Position numbers and translations under genes: made by a program. A stretch of DNA of 64,000 bases from Eucalyptus grandis (taxonomy: Eukaryota > Streptophyta > Magnoliopsida > Myrtales > Myrtaceae), in the NCBI RefSeq assembly GCF_016545825.1, contig NC_052622.1, positions 14,426,120-14,490,119 of the forward strand, read 5' to 3'. Shown one piece after another: positions 1 through 12,876 of the stretch. The stretch's first letter is position 1; each line of letters begins with the position of its first letter. The notes beneath the pieces were generated by a model. It was not told the origin of the DNA. It did no database searches and saw only the letters and a list, made by a program, of their open reading frames with translations.

Positions 1-1981
1 GAACCATCTCCAAGATTCGATAGAAATCTGGTTGGTTAGTATATCTATAAAAAACTATTATCAGTTATTCAATGTTACCCTAAATTGTTACCTTGGGTTA
101 CGCCTGATAGATTTTGCAGAGCTTCTATTATTCCATCTGGAAAATTAAACTTGCGATGTAGTGAAATAGTCCATTCCGAAATACATCCGGTGTGCTGCCC
201 AAAAGGAATATGCAATTGAAGATGATTAGAGCTGGGCTCTATCGTAATATCACGTATAGAATCATGTTCTTCCGGGAAAAAAATAACTCAATTTATTGGG
301 GTTGTGGAGAGGCTACAGGAGTAGCTCCAATCATCCCAGAATCGTTCTGAGCAATTGAGTTATGAGCTCTCCAAGTTTTCCCTTTCAAACTATTTATGAC
401 AGGAAAAATAACATGAGTCGTGTTTTAATAACTTGATTGTTACTATTTTCAAGTAACTTTTTATTGGCTATAAGACTTCTTTTGAAAAGTTACGAAAAAG
501 GGGTCCTTGGAAAAAGATGCCTAAGCATCGAGTTATGCTCTTCCGAAATTTTGCCCACTCAAAGTTCTTGTAACTGGCAAAACATGGAGAAACTTGTTCT
601 AATAGCTTGATTCCTAGTATTTTATAGTAATTTCTTGTTTGCCATGAGATTCCTCTCAAAAGGTTATATGAAATAAAAAAAGTTGTCATTTGAATAAAAT
701 ACCTAAGTGATGACAACCCTTAAACCCTAAAGTTCTAAACATAAACCTTAAACGCTAACAATAAAAAGCTTCTACCGATGAGATGGAGACAATGACAATC
801 ATAATACATGAGAATTTCATGCGAACGTGTGTTTTTTTGGACCCACCGTAGACCTCAATGCTTATTGGTAAAAAACAAAAAAAATTACCATAGTTTATTA
901 AAATTTTATACATTTACAATGTTTATGGAGCTGAAACTAAGAGTGAATGGTTCTACTGAAATCTATCTATTAGGACCGGTTCCTAATTTTTGGAGTCTAA
1001 AACCTATTATGTAAATCTTGGAACTGACTCTAGAACCAACCCTGTTGATCTAGTCTAATTTTAGGGTCTATTTGGGAATTGACCTATTTCATATTTTATT
1101 TCATTTTTTTATTCCTTGATAGGATAAATTTTAGTAAAGTCTTCCCTTATTTGCAATTGAGACAAATAGCAGTTATAGCACAAAATAGTAGAGCAACAAC
1201 ACAATGAGAAGTACGATACAAAATAAATAGAAATATAAAGCAATTGGAAGCTATCCAACTCATTCCATAATAGCACAATGAAAGTTAAAGTAATAACCAA
1301 AATTCCAATATGCCAAAAGCAACAATCCATAAAAAGATTAAAAAAAAAATACATGTTCAACTATATTTTTGTGAAGTGTTGAGAGCCATTGATAGCTTGA
1401 AAGAAGGAGATGGAGATTAGATAATCCATGTTCACAAAAAGTTTTCCCAATGTGCTTGTGTTCACCAAAGATGGAGACAGATGGATGCCAGCAGAAGCTG
1501 CAAACAAACCATTCAGCCAAGGAAGCAATTGCAACTTTCGGTATTGTAGGACAAAATAAGCATCATCTTAAAAGTGTCAGAGCCTCCACTAGACAAGTCT
1601 GAAAGATATGCAAATTAAGGGTAAGTAATTCCAAGGTGAGTAGGTTCTAGGTCCAAGGAGTGTAGGAACCTACCTTGTCGGAATTGGTTCTCAAATTTTA
1701 GAATCTAGAACCTATCCTATAGACCCTTAAACCAAACCAAAACTTACCATTTAGGGTTGGTTCAATCTGGTTCAAAGGACTCCCTTAGGCTGATGCTTGT
1801 CCCTAGTTGGGACACTCTGAAGTTTGTCAAGGGCCTATCTGGTAACCTCTTGTTGCCAAGAATAATTTCTGCATAGATATAAATTTTTCTAATTTTGTTT
1901 TCTAGGCGAGTTTCTAAGCATTCAAATACTTTTCAGAATTGTGTAAAATTTCTATTTCCAAAATAGAAAAAGAATAATAAT
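1..1981. other. Intergenic, no gene recognised
   Basis: AT-rich DNA with only short open frames on both strands and no recognisable protein motif. The frames have no codon structure or neighbouring splice sites that would mark them as coding. I see no RNA gene. Confidence 0.6.
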
Positions 1982-2527
1982 GCATTTGGTATGACCCTCA
2001 ATTTTTTTTTTTTTGGTGACGGAATATTTTAAAATTTTTAATAATTTTCTGAGAATTTGATTTTCTTTTTTCCTTCTCTTCCTCTTCTTCTTCTTTATCT
2101 AGCTAGTCGTCAAGCCTTGACAATGGTTGGCAACTGATCAAATGAGAGCTAATGACCTCGTCAGCCTCAGGGGAGCCTCACTAGCCCCAAGCAAGGCTCG
2201 ACCTTCTAGATCTAGGCAAGGTCGAGCCCTGCCCAGCCAAGTCAAGGCCGATCTTACTTAGCCAAGGCAAGACTTTGCCGACTTACTAAAGGAGGAAGAA
2301 GAAGAAAAGAAAAGAGAGAAAAAAAAGGTGCGGAAATGGCTTGATTCTAGAATTGTTCCTAAAAACAAAGAAATAACTTTTTTATATACTTTTTAATTCA
2401 GTTTCAAATTTATTCTTGAGAGTAGAAAAATTAGTTAACATTACTAAAATTATTTATATTCTTTTTTTGGTTCCGGAGAACAAAGAACATAAATAGTCAA
2501 GAATTGGCCATTTCCCAAACAAGTCCT
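1982..2527. mobile_element. Candidate non-autonomous element with a G+C-rich core
   Basis: AT-rich arms with long pyrimidine and purine tracts enclose a G+C-rich core (about 2100-2290) rich in GCAAGGTCGAGCCC-like words. The left edge has a catTTGGTAtgacc-like start and the right edge reads cccAAACAAGTCC. This terminal GTTTGG pattern resembles the element at 15141. Ends and target duplication are not clear, so the limits are approximate. Confidence 0.35.
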
Positions 2528-4826
2528 AAGAACATTGTGAAACTCAATTATTGCTTAATAACATATAGTTGCTTAAAATATGACCCAAATCCACATAGAT
2601 CTTGTTACTCAAAAAAGGGCTTTATTAGTATATTAGTTTTTGAGCTACCGTGAGAATAACAGTTTACAGTGAGTCACAAATTCGTAAAAGAGTGAATCTC
2701 ATAATAATTTATAGTTATTTTTTATTTGATTTTTTGTGATTGAGAACATATTATTATTCTCATAGGACATTAAAAAGTGTCACCCAACCATTTCTCTCCA
2801 AAAAAATACTTCAATTGGCTGGTGAGATTATATATAATTGGCTGGTCAAATTTCAGGGACAATTTATCTAATTTCCTTAGAAACAAATGAGGTCACCCTA
2901 GATCTACTTAAAAGATTTGAGGGAGGAGAGAGAACAAACTTTAAGTAGGGAATGCTGCAAGTACTAACATATGCGTAAGCTGAATATGATTAAGAGCGTC
3001 TGATTTGAAGCTCCAACTGAATGGAGCATTTCTTTTTAATGTGGTTCTATTAATGCATTCAGAATCAGCTTACACGAAACAACGCAAGATTGCATAGGAA
3101 AATTGATGGAAGGGTCGTGGCACCTCCATATTCATTTTCGATTCATTCCAAACTGCGAATATAAAATAAGGGGAAATAGCGTGATGGTCGTCCAGTACAT
3201 CATTTTTGGACCATCTGACGTTGATGATTCTACAATTAGGCAATAAAATATATGGTCGTGGCATCCAATCAAATTTATGCTTGGGGAATCTTCTTTAGTG
3301 GGACACAAAAGATTGGTCAGATGTCATCTCTATCAAAAAGGAATTGACGTGTACCTCAGGCCTCCCCTCTTTACTCGCACTACTCAAATCATGGCACCTA
3401 CGAATTCTCACTAATTAAGGTCAAATCTAACCCCCCCTCAATTTGGCTTAATTCCATAAACATGTCACATGGCGACCTAATTTCTTTGGTTTTTCACTGT
3501 GAATGACTGAAGAGGAAGAGGAAAGAGGGTTTTCCTCTTTTCTATAATTTTTTGGGTTGAAGATGAATAGAGGTGGGTAGAATGGAAGGAGTAATGTTTG
3601 TCGGTGTGTTGCAATAATAATTTTCCAATATTAAAATGAAGTTTTTGGTCAGCATAAACCCAGTAAAAGGAAGAAAATCAGGACTTAGAAATTTAGAGAT
3701 TGGAAAAATTATTTGAAATCCAAGCTATTTCCCAATCAAGAAACTGTCCATAGCAAAATTCCTTCTTTGAATAAACAAGGCAACTTACTTTATAATAATA
3801 GATGACCATTCAAGAAAAAGAAATTGAAGAAGACTATTTAAGCTCGGAAGATGGACAGATGTACACCATAGGATTGAATGATGCCCAGGTATAAGAGTCA
3901 TTTTATTTACTTAATTTTTTATTTATTTAACTTGTAACTATGCCTTCAATGGATAATGACATTAATGCGTAAATTCTGTGTAGCAGTTTTATTGAGTAAT
4001 TTATTGATATTTTCAGGTTTATTCTTGAAAATGACAAGCAGAACAACGACAGGAAATCTCAAAGGGAAGATCTCATTCACATCTACTCTTCAACTAACGG
4101 GGTCAAAATATGAACAAAGCTTCCAGAGAAGTAGTTTCTACGAGTCAAGGCTGGACTTCTTGAGTAAGTTCCACGGCTGCTAACTAATTTCCATTAAAAA
4201 CTTTAAAAAAAAAAAAGATGAGAGATTATAGCTTCTATATTCCATGCTAATCCTTATATAGACCATGCTAGTGCACTCTAAACCGAAATATATTTATTGT
4301 AGTCTAAAAAATCCTTTTTTTTTTTTTTTTCTTTTTTTGCATTTTACATTTAGATCCTCAAGTTCGAAGCAAGTTCAAATTTTTCTTCTTATTTTCTTTT
4401 CATGAGGGTTCGAGTAGGGAGAAAGAAGGTACCAGAAATCCGACTTCACATCTCTAGGACTAGTTTTGTCAAAGATAAGACCACTATAGCGCCAATTCTT
4501 CATCAGTATACATCTGCTTTTCAAACTTCGAGAGCGAAATATAGGTTATAATTGTCACAGTCTATTATAAAGAAGAAAAGTTATATGAAAATCAAAATTT
4601 TAATGGAAAATGCAATTGAAGTATTGAGAGAGAGAGAAAGAGAAACCTCTCCGCTGGCCCCCGCCATGTCTATTCAGTAGGCCCATCACATGATCTTCTT
4701 CGTCTCCCTCTCCACTCCGATTCCTCTCCTACTGTTTTGACCTCTACATCTTTTCAGTCATTGCCTTATTTAGCAAAAACTGAAGCCCTCCATCAGTCTT
4801 TCATCGGAGTCTCTCTCTTATTGATT

Positions 4827-4829
<3 letters not shown>
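2528..4829. other. Intergenic DNA and upstream region of the ALOG gene
   Basis: No gene recognised. A short open stretch at 3803-3890 followed by a GT, and another at about 4016-4165 preceded by TTTTCAG, look exon-like, but the frames do not join into a known protein. A poly-T tract lies at about 4315-4331. The last few hundred bases are CT/GA-rich, typical of a plant 5' leader. Confidence 0.5.

Positions 4830-4872
<43 letters not shown>
4830..4872 (+). repeat. (GA)n microsatellite in the ALOG leader
   Basis: An uninterrupted AG/GA dinucleotide run of 43 bases ends two bases before the start codon at 4875. It lies in the presumed 5' leader. In plants (GA)n tracts bind BPC/GAGA-type factors. 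Whether this one is transcribed or regulatory is inference. Confidence 0.95.
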
Positions 4873-4874
<2 letters not shown>

Positions 4875-5568
4875 ATGTCGAGTGAAAGGGGGAAGGACCC
4901 TGTTGAAGGGTCGTCGAGATCTCCCGGTAGCGATTCGCCGGCGACACCGAGCCGGTATGAGTCCCAGAAAAGAAGAGATTGGAATGCCTTCATTCAGTAC
5001 CTGAAGAACCAAAGGCCACCAGTTCCACTCTCGCAGTGCAACTACACTCATGTTCTCGAATTCCTCCGCTATCTCGATCAGTTCGGTAATGCCACTCTTT
5101 CATAGCTTCGAGTTCAATTGAGAAGTGCCTATGAACTTTTGAAGCCTAAGCAAATTATTTATGTGCATAATGGTATCGTTTCATTTTGCACATGTCACGG
5201 AAATCCGATGCATGGAATTTTATTGCCTTGACTTTACTTCGATGCTTTAAATAGGCAAGACTAAAGTTCACATCCAAGGATGCATCTTCTACGGGCAGCC
5301 GGAGCCACCGGCTCCATGCACATGCCCGCTCAGGCAAGCCTGGGGAAGCCTTGATGCGCTCATCGGGAGGCTCCGAGCCGCCTACGAAGAGAACGGAGGG
5401 ACCCCAGAAACAAACCCCTTCGCTAGCGGTGCCATCCGAGTTTATCTCCGGGAAGTGAGGGATTGCCAATCTAAGGCAAGGGGGATTCCATATAAGAAGA
5501 AGAAGAAGCCGACGAATCAAACCAAGGGGACTGAAGAATCGAGCTCCGGCCCCGTGCACTTCTCTTGA
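4875..5568 (+). CDS. ALOG-domain (LSH/G1 family) nuclear protein, two exons
   Basis: Exons 4875-5085 and 5255-5568 with a GT-AG intron at 5086-5254; joining gives 174 residues. The start is the ATG opening [12 protein letters not shown], directly after the GA repeat. A low-complexity Ser/Pro N-terminus (about residues 1-27) is followed by the ALOG domain (about 28-152): [75 protein letters not shown]. The zinc-ribbon insert shows H76, C80, C92 and C94. The intron splits the Gly codon of DQFG|KTKV. A basic KKKKK run (about 151-155) closes the domain and matches the family's nuclear localisation signal. ALOG proteins are plant-specific DNA-binding regulators of light response, organ boundaries and meristem maturation. 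The domain derives from tyrosine recombinases but lacks catalysis. The tail of about 19 residues is short. Which LSH paralogue this is cannot be decided here. Confidence 0.95.
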
Positions 5569-8500
5569 TAAGTGGTAATTGAACCCCCGTAGAATTTTTC
5601 TTGATTTTGAATTTTGACTAACACGGTTTGATCAGCATAATTCTTGAACGTACATTCAACTTAGTTGGATTGAATTGAGGATTTGACATCGAAGCGGGCG
5701 TCTTCCAGTAGTGCGTTTTACTCGTATAGAGCATGGGATGCACACAATATAGGTCTATGTGGTTATATTAGTACATTGATAACAAGCAACAAAAGAAAAC
5801 AGTAACCCTAATTTCATACAGGAAGAACTAATCTCTGAACCTTCCTCTTTATTCCCAATCTCTGTCAATCATTCTTGTGCCGTGTATGGTATACGATATA
5901 GAAAACAATGTCTATAAATTCTTTATAATGACATTAATCTTGTCATTTGCATGTTGGTATCTTTTTAAAAATCCTCCGGATCGTTTAAGATTCTCGAGAT
6001 TTCGTGCCCCCATTAATGATCTGTTCGTACAATGGACACACTTAATTCAATTTAAATAACCATAGTGATTGGGAGCAAATGATTAGAAACCATAGTGATC
6101 GGAATCAAATAATTAATCCAGTTTTTGAGGTTCCTTAAAATAATCCTTTGCAGATACTTTATTTGATTCTTGCATGCTTTCACATTAGCCTTTAACGTTT
6201 TTATATGCAAGCTCTCATTATTGTCAATCCTCTATGTACGAGAAGGCAAATTGCTTATTTAATAGTACCTTTTCTTTTGCTTGAAACTTACAAAACTTGT
6301 CTTAATTATTTCTGCTCTGAGATTAAGGAAGGCGCCATATAAGGGAACTTTGTTATACATCTTGTAAAGCACATCATACGCTTGATCTTGTGTGTCTGAT
6401 TCTATTCTCATCACTTTCCTTTTAGTTTGCATCGGCCTTTTCTTACATGTGACTAAGACCCATCTGATTAACACCTTAAATGCCTTGTTCGAGATTAAGT
6501 CTCGTTTACACGCATGCTTCATTCTTATAGTTAGAGGCTATTTAGTGAGTATAGAGGTCCTGGCTAGTTACCTGTACCCAAATGATGAAATGCTCTCTTT
6601 GGCATTGTGAAAATAGTACAGTCGTAAGCAAGCTTAGAGGAAGACCAAAGTGGAAAAATACATCTACGAGGTTAGCCAGGTATTTCACAAGTCTAAGATT
6701 TACCTACTGATCGCGTGTTTCCTCGTCATAAAAAGAAGTAGATTGTTGGTTTGGCTTGTCTACCAGTTCTTCTTTGACAGCCTCATAGGAAAAGGGATGA
6801 AAACACAACTGAGAATTTCATCTTGTACACAGTTCAATCAGAGAACTAAAAGATTACTTTGCTCGCACCTATATCATTCTCACAGAAAAGATTGGTCTTC
6901 CTAGATTAGAAAAATTTTCGATTCAAAGTCTAGATAAGAAACCCATGTTGATTGATTAAATTGTATGTAATGAATCCATCTTTTGGTTGTACCACTCAAG
7001 AGACTGATGTGATGCGGTTCTCCAAGTAGTTGCTGATATATGTAATTTTATCACATTATTAGGGAAATAGCCATAGTGCATGCCTCATCCATATTAAGAA
7101 ATTGAGATATGAACAATACTTGGTTTCTTAAGACTAGTTCAACAATTTGATTTACAAAGTGATGCGATAGACTCTTACTTAGTGTTGAAAATGATCACTT
7201 ACTTAAATTTTCACTTGTAATTTGCAACATCACATAAGATGCAAATTTTGTTTATTAATCTTACTATATGATATTTGTCAATGTATAAATAAAAGAGTGT
7301 TGTTTAAGGACCTATTCTATCGCCAATGTGTCTGAAGGAGCCAGTTATATTCAAAGAAATGTGAATATTCCATGTTAATTTAAGTGGGATCTAGTTGTGG
7401 TTACAACTTCTTCTAGCGGTATGATTAATTTGTCTATAAAAAAGTTTCTGTAATATTACGACAAGTAATTATATATAAGCAGACAGGAATAGCCGTAGGT
7501 ATGTTAAGATCGATTAACATAAGAAATGTGTAGAATAAGTGATGTCGATGACTGCAAGTGGGTCAAGAGCGTGACTCAATATTTATGGCATTAATCTACT
7601 AATTAACCCTTGCCACTTCTAAGGAATGGAGGCTTCAAAGTTAGGAGAAGATGTTAATAATTCATGCACATCAACTGATCCTAGCTAAACATTGTTCAGT
7701 AGAAGTATTAACGTGAATGTTCACGTCAAAGATATTTCTGAAATTCGAATATATGTACGTAAGCCATGGGCCTTTCTCGCTAATGCGCATTTTCTTAGGG
7801 AAAAATGGCCAAAAGAAAGCCGAGTATGCCCTCAGAGAATGGCTGTGCGATATGTCAAGTAACATGATGACAACTTAACATAAGAGGAGGAAATTCATAT
7901 TTCCTAGTGATGGCTCTGAGTTAGGTACAGAAAAAATAATGTCCTAGGCGTGTATTAAGTGACAAGGAACTGCAATGATACAAGGGAAATTGATTTGGCA
8001 TACATTTATCGATCTTTTTAACCAAGTGAGATTGAGCAATTTGAAAAGTTAAATGCCCATTTGATTTTATAACATTTAGTCTGTGAAGATCCGGCGCTTC
8101 CAGCTTCTGAAAATGCATATTGCAATATTGTTTCTGCCTAGAAGTCCGGCCTCGGATTTGTACAAGGGCACATATATACAGCGGGCACCGAGTTAACAAC
8201 TCTTTGATTACAGCAATTGCTTTTGCCTGTTTAATGCTTAACTCACGACGGAATAGCTCTTGTTTTCAACTTTAGGTGCTTAAAAATTATTCCTCCATTA
8301 AAGAATAAAGCATATACTTTTATAAAATATCTTGTTTGTGGGTGCTCAGCCGAAAAGTTTTCTTCACTAGCATGCACAAGTATATCTGCTCATAAACTAT
8401 CATACAGTCATCAAGGGAAAGAAATGAACATAGAAAGTAGATTCTGCCCCGTAAATTGTAAAGGCTGCTTCACCATGAGTTTGATGCAGCAGCACCGAAA

Positions 8501-11500
8501 TGACCAGCGCCTCGGACATGGAGGAAAAAGTAATAGATATTCACTTTTTGCCAGACCTTGTTTTCATGGCCGATGAACTTTTTGTTTTGCAATACTGTTT
8601 GTCCGGCCTTCAGATTTCAGAAGGGTTCATATTGTTTCTTCAGAAGATATTTTAAGAACTACGACAAATAATTAATACAATTTCAGGATGTCCTGTGGAA
8701 TCGATTCATCAAGTGGATGGAAGGAAAGAAAAACTTGCCAATGTCCCTAATGGAGTCGCTCTATTCATCTTAAGGTACTGCCGTTTCTATTCCTAGTTGC
8801 TAGTATAAACTAAGGTCACGAAACCTAGATGCTCAAGGCTTGCTGCTATATTTGGAATGCCCTCTTTTCTTTTCAGCTTGGGAAAATGTTTTACCCATAT
8901 GTTCCATCGCAAAATGCATTTTTTGCTTGTAACTTGTGATGTGGGTGGTCGAATCCGCTTCTCCCTGTAGTGGAAGTTGAGATTTATGTGATTATATGTT
9001 GCTTCCAGGTTTCAGCTCTGGTTGTCATCCATTGATCTTCCCCTATGCAAGAATCACTTAATTCTAGCTTCTAAGTTTAAGAAATATTCATCTGGGCATA
9101 ATATATTCCTAAGTAATAATCTATTCGACATGTTCCGTTAATCCTCTTTCTGTGGATGCATTTGGGCTGTTCAGCAAATTTTTTCGGTTTATGACATCAT
9201 AAATTATCTAGGCCATTCTTTTATGCAACTTTTTCTGGGGCTTTGGCTTTTCCATTTCAGCTTTTGTTTCTTAATTTTAGGATTATTCTCCATTTTGTTT
9301 TGTCCCCCATAATTATTCTTCCATTTATAATACTCTCTTTGCCCTCTCCCTTTTTCGTTCTTTTCTTTGTATCTGTACATCAGATTTTTTAGCTTTTTTT
9401 TTTCTGGCGGGCTCTTTATGTACTATTTGGCTGAGCATGGATGAACAGTCAAGTTTGAAGGGAAATGATGTTTTTCTAGCTATATAGTAAAAAATATCTC
9501 TCAGAACAGTACAGTAACACAGATATTGCTATTTGGTGCTTCATCGAGGTCTCAACTTAGGGTTTTGAAAGATTATATGTCTCAAGAAAAGAGATGAGCT
9601 TTGCACGAAGCAGCTATAACATCACAGTCATGGTTAAAACTGTTATGGCCATATCAATATTGGTGACTTCAGGAGATGATTAGTGCTTTCATCTGATGGC
9701 CAAAAGATAAAAAATTAGCACCCTGCTCTGGACTTTATATTCGTTCATTCCATTGTGCAGATGATTGGCTGCACCTGTATTTCTACCCCTCTCTCTTTCC
9801 TAATGAAATCGCCTGGACTTTGCTTTTCTTATCTATAAACAGCAAAAGTTGGAAGAACAGCTTACAAAAATCAACTTCTGAATACTCAACTCTTCCACTT
9901 AAAACTTCCTCTAGGTCCCTCTCTGTAGCTTTACTCTTGGTTCATTTGATCTGCCCTCTGTCAGTGGAAAATAAGTAAATTATCGACCGAATGAATGACT
10001 CATGCGACAGTTAATGTATAAAAGAACGGGCAAGTATTCTTGATATTGGGATTTTGTTTATTTCCTTATTTAGATTTTTTGGGGTTCAGTGATATTTATT
10101 TCGGTACTTAGTTATCTGCTCAGATTTGAATTTGCTTTTTTAAGTTTGAGATAATCTAGGGTTTCATGCATATAATAGGTATATTATCACTTACATATTT
10201 GTAAAGGTGGTCTCTATTTCCACCCTATTTGTTGCTAAAACCACACGTTTGTCAATAGTTGACAAAAAGATCTTTCGAATTAAAAATTTCAATGGTTCAA
10301 CTATTCTCTATTTATCTCCTTTGGGAGGATTTCACTCTCCCTCCAACATTTTTTTTTTTTTTTTTTTTTGGTTTGGCCCCTCCTTCATTAAGTTTATGTC
10401 TTTACTGCAACTTGAGGTTTTTTTTCCTTCTTTCTGTTCGACCAAGACGAGTAAAGAGATACATAAGAGAAAATTCCATTGAATTTACTAAATTCCAGAA
10501 CAATCATCAGACTCACTTAATGCTTCAGGCTTCAAACAGTCTCGCCGCCACCCCCTGCCCTCATGCCGAGCCCACCATCGCACACCACCACCATCACAGA
10601 CTTTCACATGCTGTCGCCACTGCACGTGTCACTTTTCGGTCACTCGCCTCTACTGTTACAGCACGATCATCCCTTCCCCCCCCCTCCCCCCCAACCCAAA
10701 AAAATCGTCGTATCGCGGCCTTGGCCCTCAATCGTTGCTCCTCACTGCCTCCAGTAGCCCGTGCCACTACAACCTCGGCGTTTGTCGAATCTAGTGGTGG
10801 TCTTTGTTTGGCGGTCGATGATGGTTTCATTGGAGGTGGCACGACGACAAATGACATTTTCTCTTATGTTTCTCTCTGCTCATCTTGGTCGAGCACTAAA
10901 AAAAAATGTACTTCTTGAAATAAGAGCATCGGCTTAATGAATGAGGGAGAGTGAGATCCTGCCACAATGAGATAAATGGAGAATCGTTTAAAAGGTAAAT
11001 TTTTCAATTCGAAATGTATTTTAGTAGACTATTTACAAAGAGGTTGTTTTGGTAACAAATGATATGGAAATAGTGGCTGCCGTCGGTAGATTATGTGAAG
11101 CAAAAGAAGAGCCCCTTCCTTTAGCAACCGCAATCCTCTATTTCCTTTCTCAAATTATCCCAAAGTGATAATTTTGAATAAATCATATCAATGGGCAAAT
11201 GCATAAATTAATTATTTTATTTTATCTCTTACGTGTTTCCATTTCGAATCTCAAATTTCGAATCTTTTATAAATTTCAAACAACCATACCATCTTAAAAT
11301 ATATTGTTCTCTTTCCACACATGTACATGAATGTTCAATCTCTTCGTTTCGTGCCAATGGTTTCTTTTCATCAACCAATAATTCAAATATTTCATAGATG
11401 GTTTCGAATTACTTTTTGATTGTTAAATTTTTACATACATATATGCAATGCTTGTGCACTTTAGCTGGTCATGAATAACGCAAACTTTCAAACACTGGTG

Positions 11501-11929
11501 TACACCCCTGAATCACAATCGGGCAACCGTCATATCTATTATATAAGTCTAAGTTAGTGAAGTCGTCGAGGGGGTAATTGTATCTTCGAGAATTTGGTCA
11601 AAAACACTATAATCTCAAAAGAGAGAGGCTGAGAAAAAGGTAGGAGATGGAAGAAATGAATTGCTTCCATATCTCATTCCGATCAGTCACACAAATCGGA
11701 AAATCTTGTACGTACGAAGCACGCCCGTGAAGGCTAATTTTATTTAAGAGACTTCTTCAATTCGATCTATCATTTCCACTACATTAGATGACTGATAAAG
11801 CCCTCGCCCACAAACATCGGAGACAGGCTCTCTCACGACACGAATTCTTTAAGGATTAAAGAAACCTCATGCATGTCCCAACATCGAAAAGTTTACAACG
11901 AGTTAAAATTTAGACATGTTCAGAATGCC
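5569..11929. other. Long gene-free stretch
   Basis: About 6.3 kb with only short, unsupported frames. It is AT-rich with scattered pyrimidine tracts, including a poly-T run near 10350-10369 and C-rich low complexity near 10670-10700. The longest frame (about 10259-10918) is low complexity (poly-Phe, then Pro/Ser/His) and is not credible as a protein. The first few hundred bases probably include the ALOG 3' untranslated region. Confidence 0.55.
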
Positions 11930-12876
11930 AAACACCTCAAGTGCCAAAACTCGACACGGGTATACACATAAATGTCAAAACTTTTTAAAAGTATACTTAA
12001 GTGTCAAAATCAAAAAAAAAAAAAAAAAAAAAAAAAATGAACACTTAAATGCCAATAGTGAGAATTTCCGACTAAACTACTTACATGACATCTTCCCATA
12101 AGTCTTTATATTGATATGGCAATTATTTTAAATAAAAATTGTCCATATGGCACTGACATGGCTAAATAAACCCAAAATGGTGTCGTTTTGGTTCAAATTT
12201 AATTTTTAATATAAATATGAATTAAATTAATTTTAAAAAACAAAAAAATTAGAAAAAAAAAAATCAAACCTAGGGTCATGGAGGCTACCACCCACCATTG
12301 TTGGAAAGGACTAGCGATGGTGGGGCAAAGGTCAGTCAAGGTCGCGCAAATCTCGGCTAGTGGCCGACGATCATGGCTAACTACCAATGAGGGTTGGTAG
12401 GCTTATACCTAGTTTTGGGGTGAGGGGTTGCGACCCTCCCCCAGATCAAGTGAGGGTTGCTGGCCCTCACCACCAACTAAGGCCCGGCGACCCTAGTTGA
12501 ACCTCACCGGCCTTTTCTAGCAATGGTGGGGCGGTGGCGGCAGCGAGGGTGTCCACGCCCCTAAATCTAATTCCTTTTTTTTTTTTTTTAATTTAGTTAA
12601 TTAAATATAATTTAGTTAATATTTATATTAAAAATCAAATTCGGTGGCAAAATAACATTGTTTTGGGATAAGGATGTTAAGTGGACGTTCCAACAATTTA
12701 CGTAAACCAATTTTATTAATAAAATAACGCCACATAGAATTCTTATAAGTTTCGTCAAAATTAGCACTTAAGTGTTTTTTTTTTTTTTTAAGTGGTATTT
12801 AAATGTACATTTTGGAAGTTTTGGTACTCATGTGTTCATTTGTGTCAAGTTTTGGCATTTATGGTATACTTCTTTC
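11930..12876. mobile_element. Long-TIR element with a G+C-rich core
   Basis: The ends form long imperfect inverted repeats. The left arm reads gtgccaaaactcgacac from 11941, and the complement of 12841-12860 reads aaatgccaaaacttgacaca. Both arms go on through 'acttaagtg' motifs beside A or T homopolymers (12009-12038 and 12776-12790). The core (about 12270-12560) is G+C-rich with repeated gagggttg/ggccctcac words. There is no transposase, so it is non-autonomous. The superfamily is unresolved because I cannot fix the target duplication. Confidence 0.6.

Noticed and set aside
3803..4183. Possible two-exon gene
   Set aside because: Plausible AG and GT sites exist, but joining gives early stops in the phases I tried and no known protein.
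10259..10918. 219-codon frame
   Set aside because: It starts in a poly-T derived Phe run and continues as Ser/Pro/His low complexity, with no homology I can recognise.
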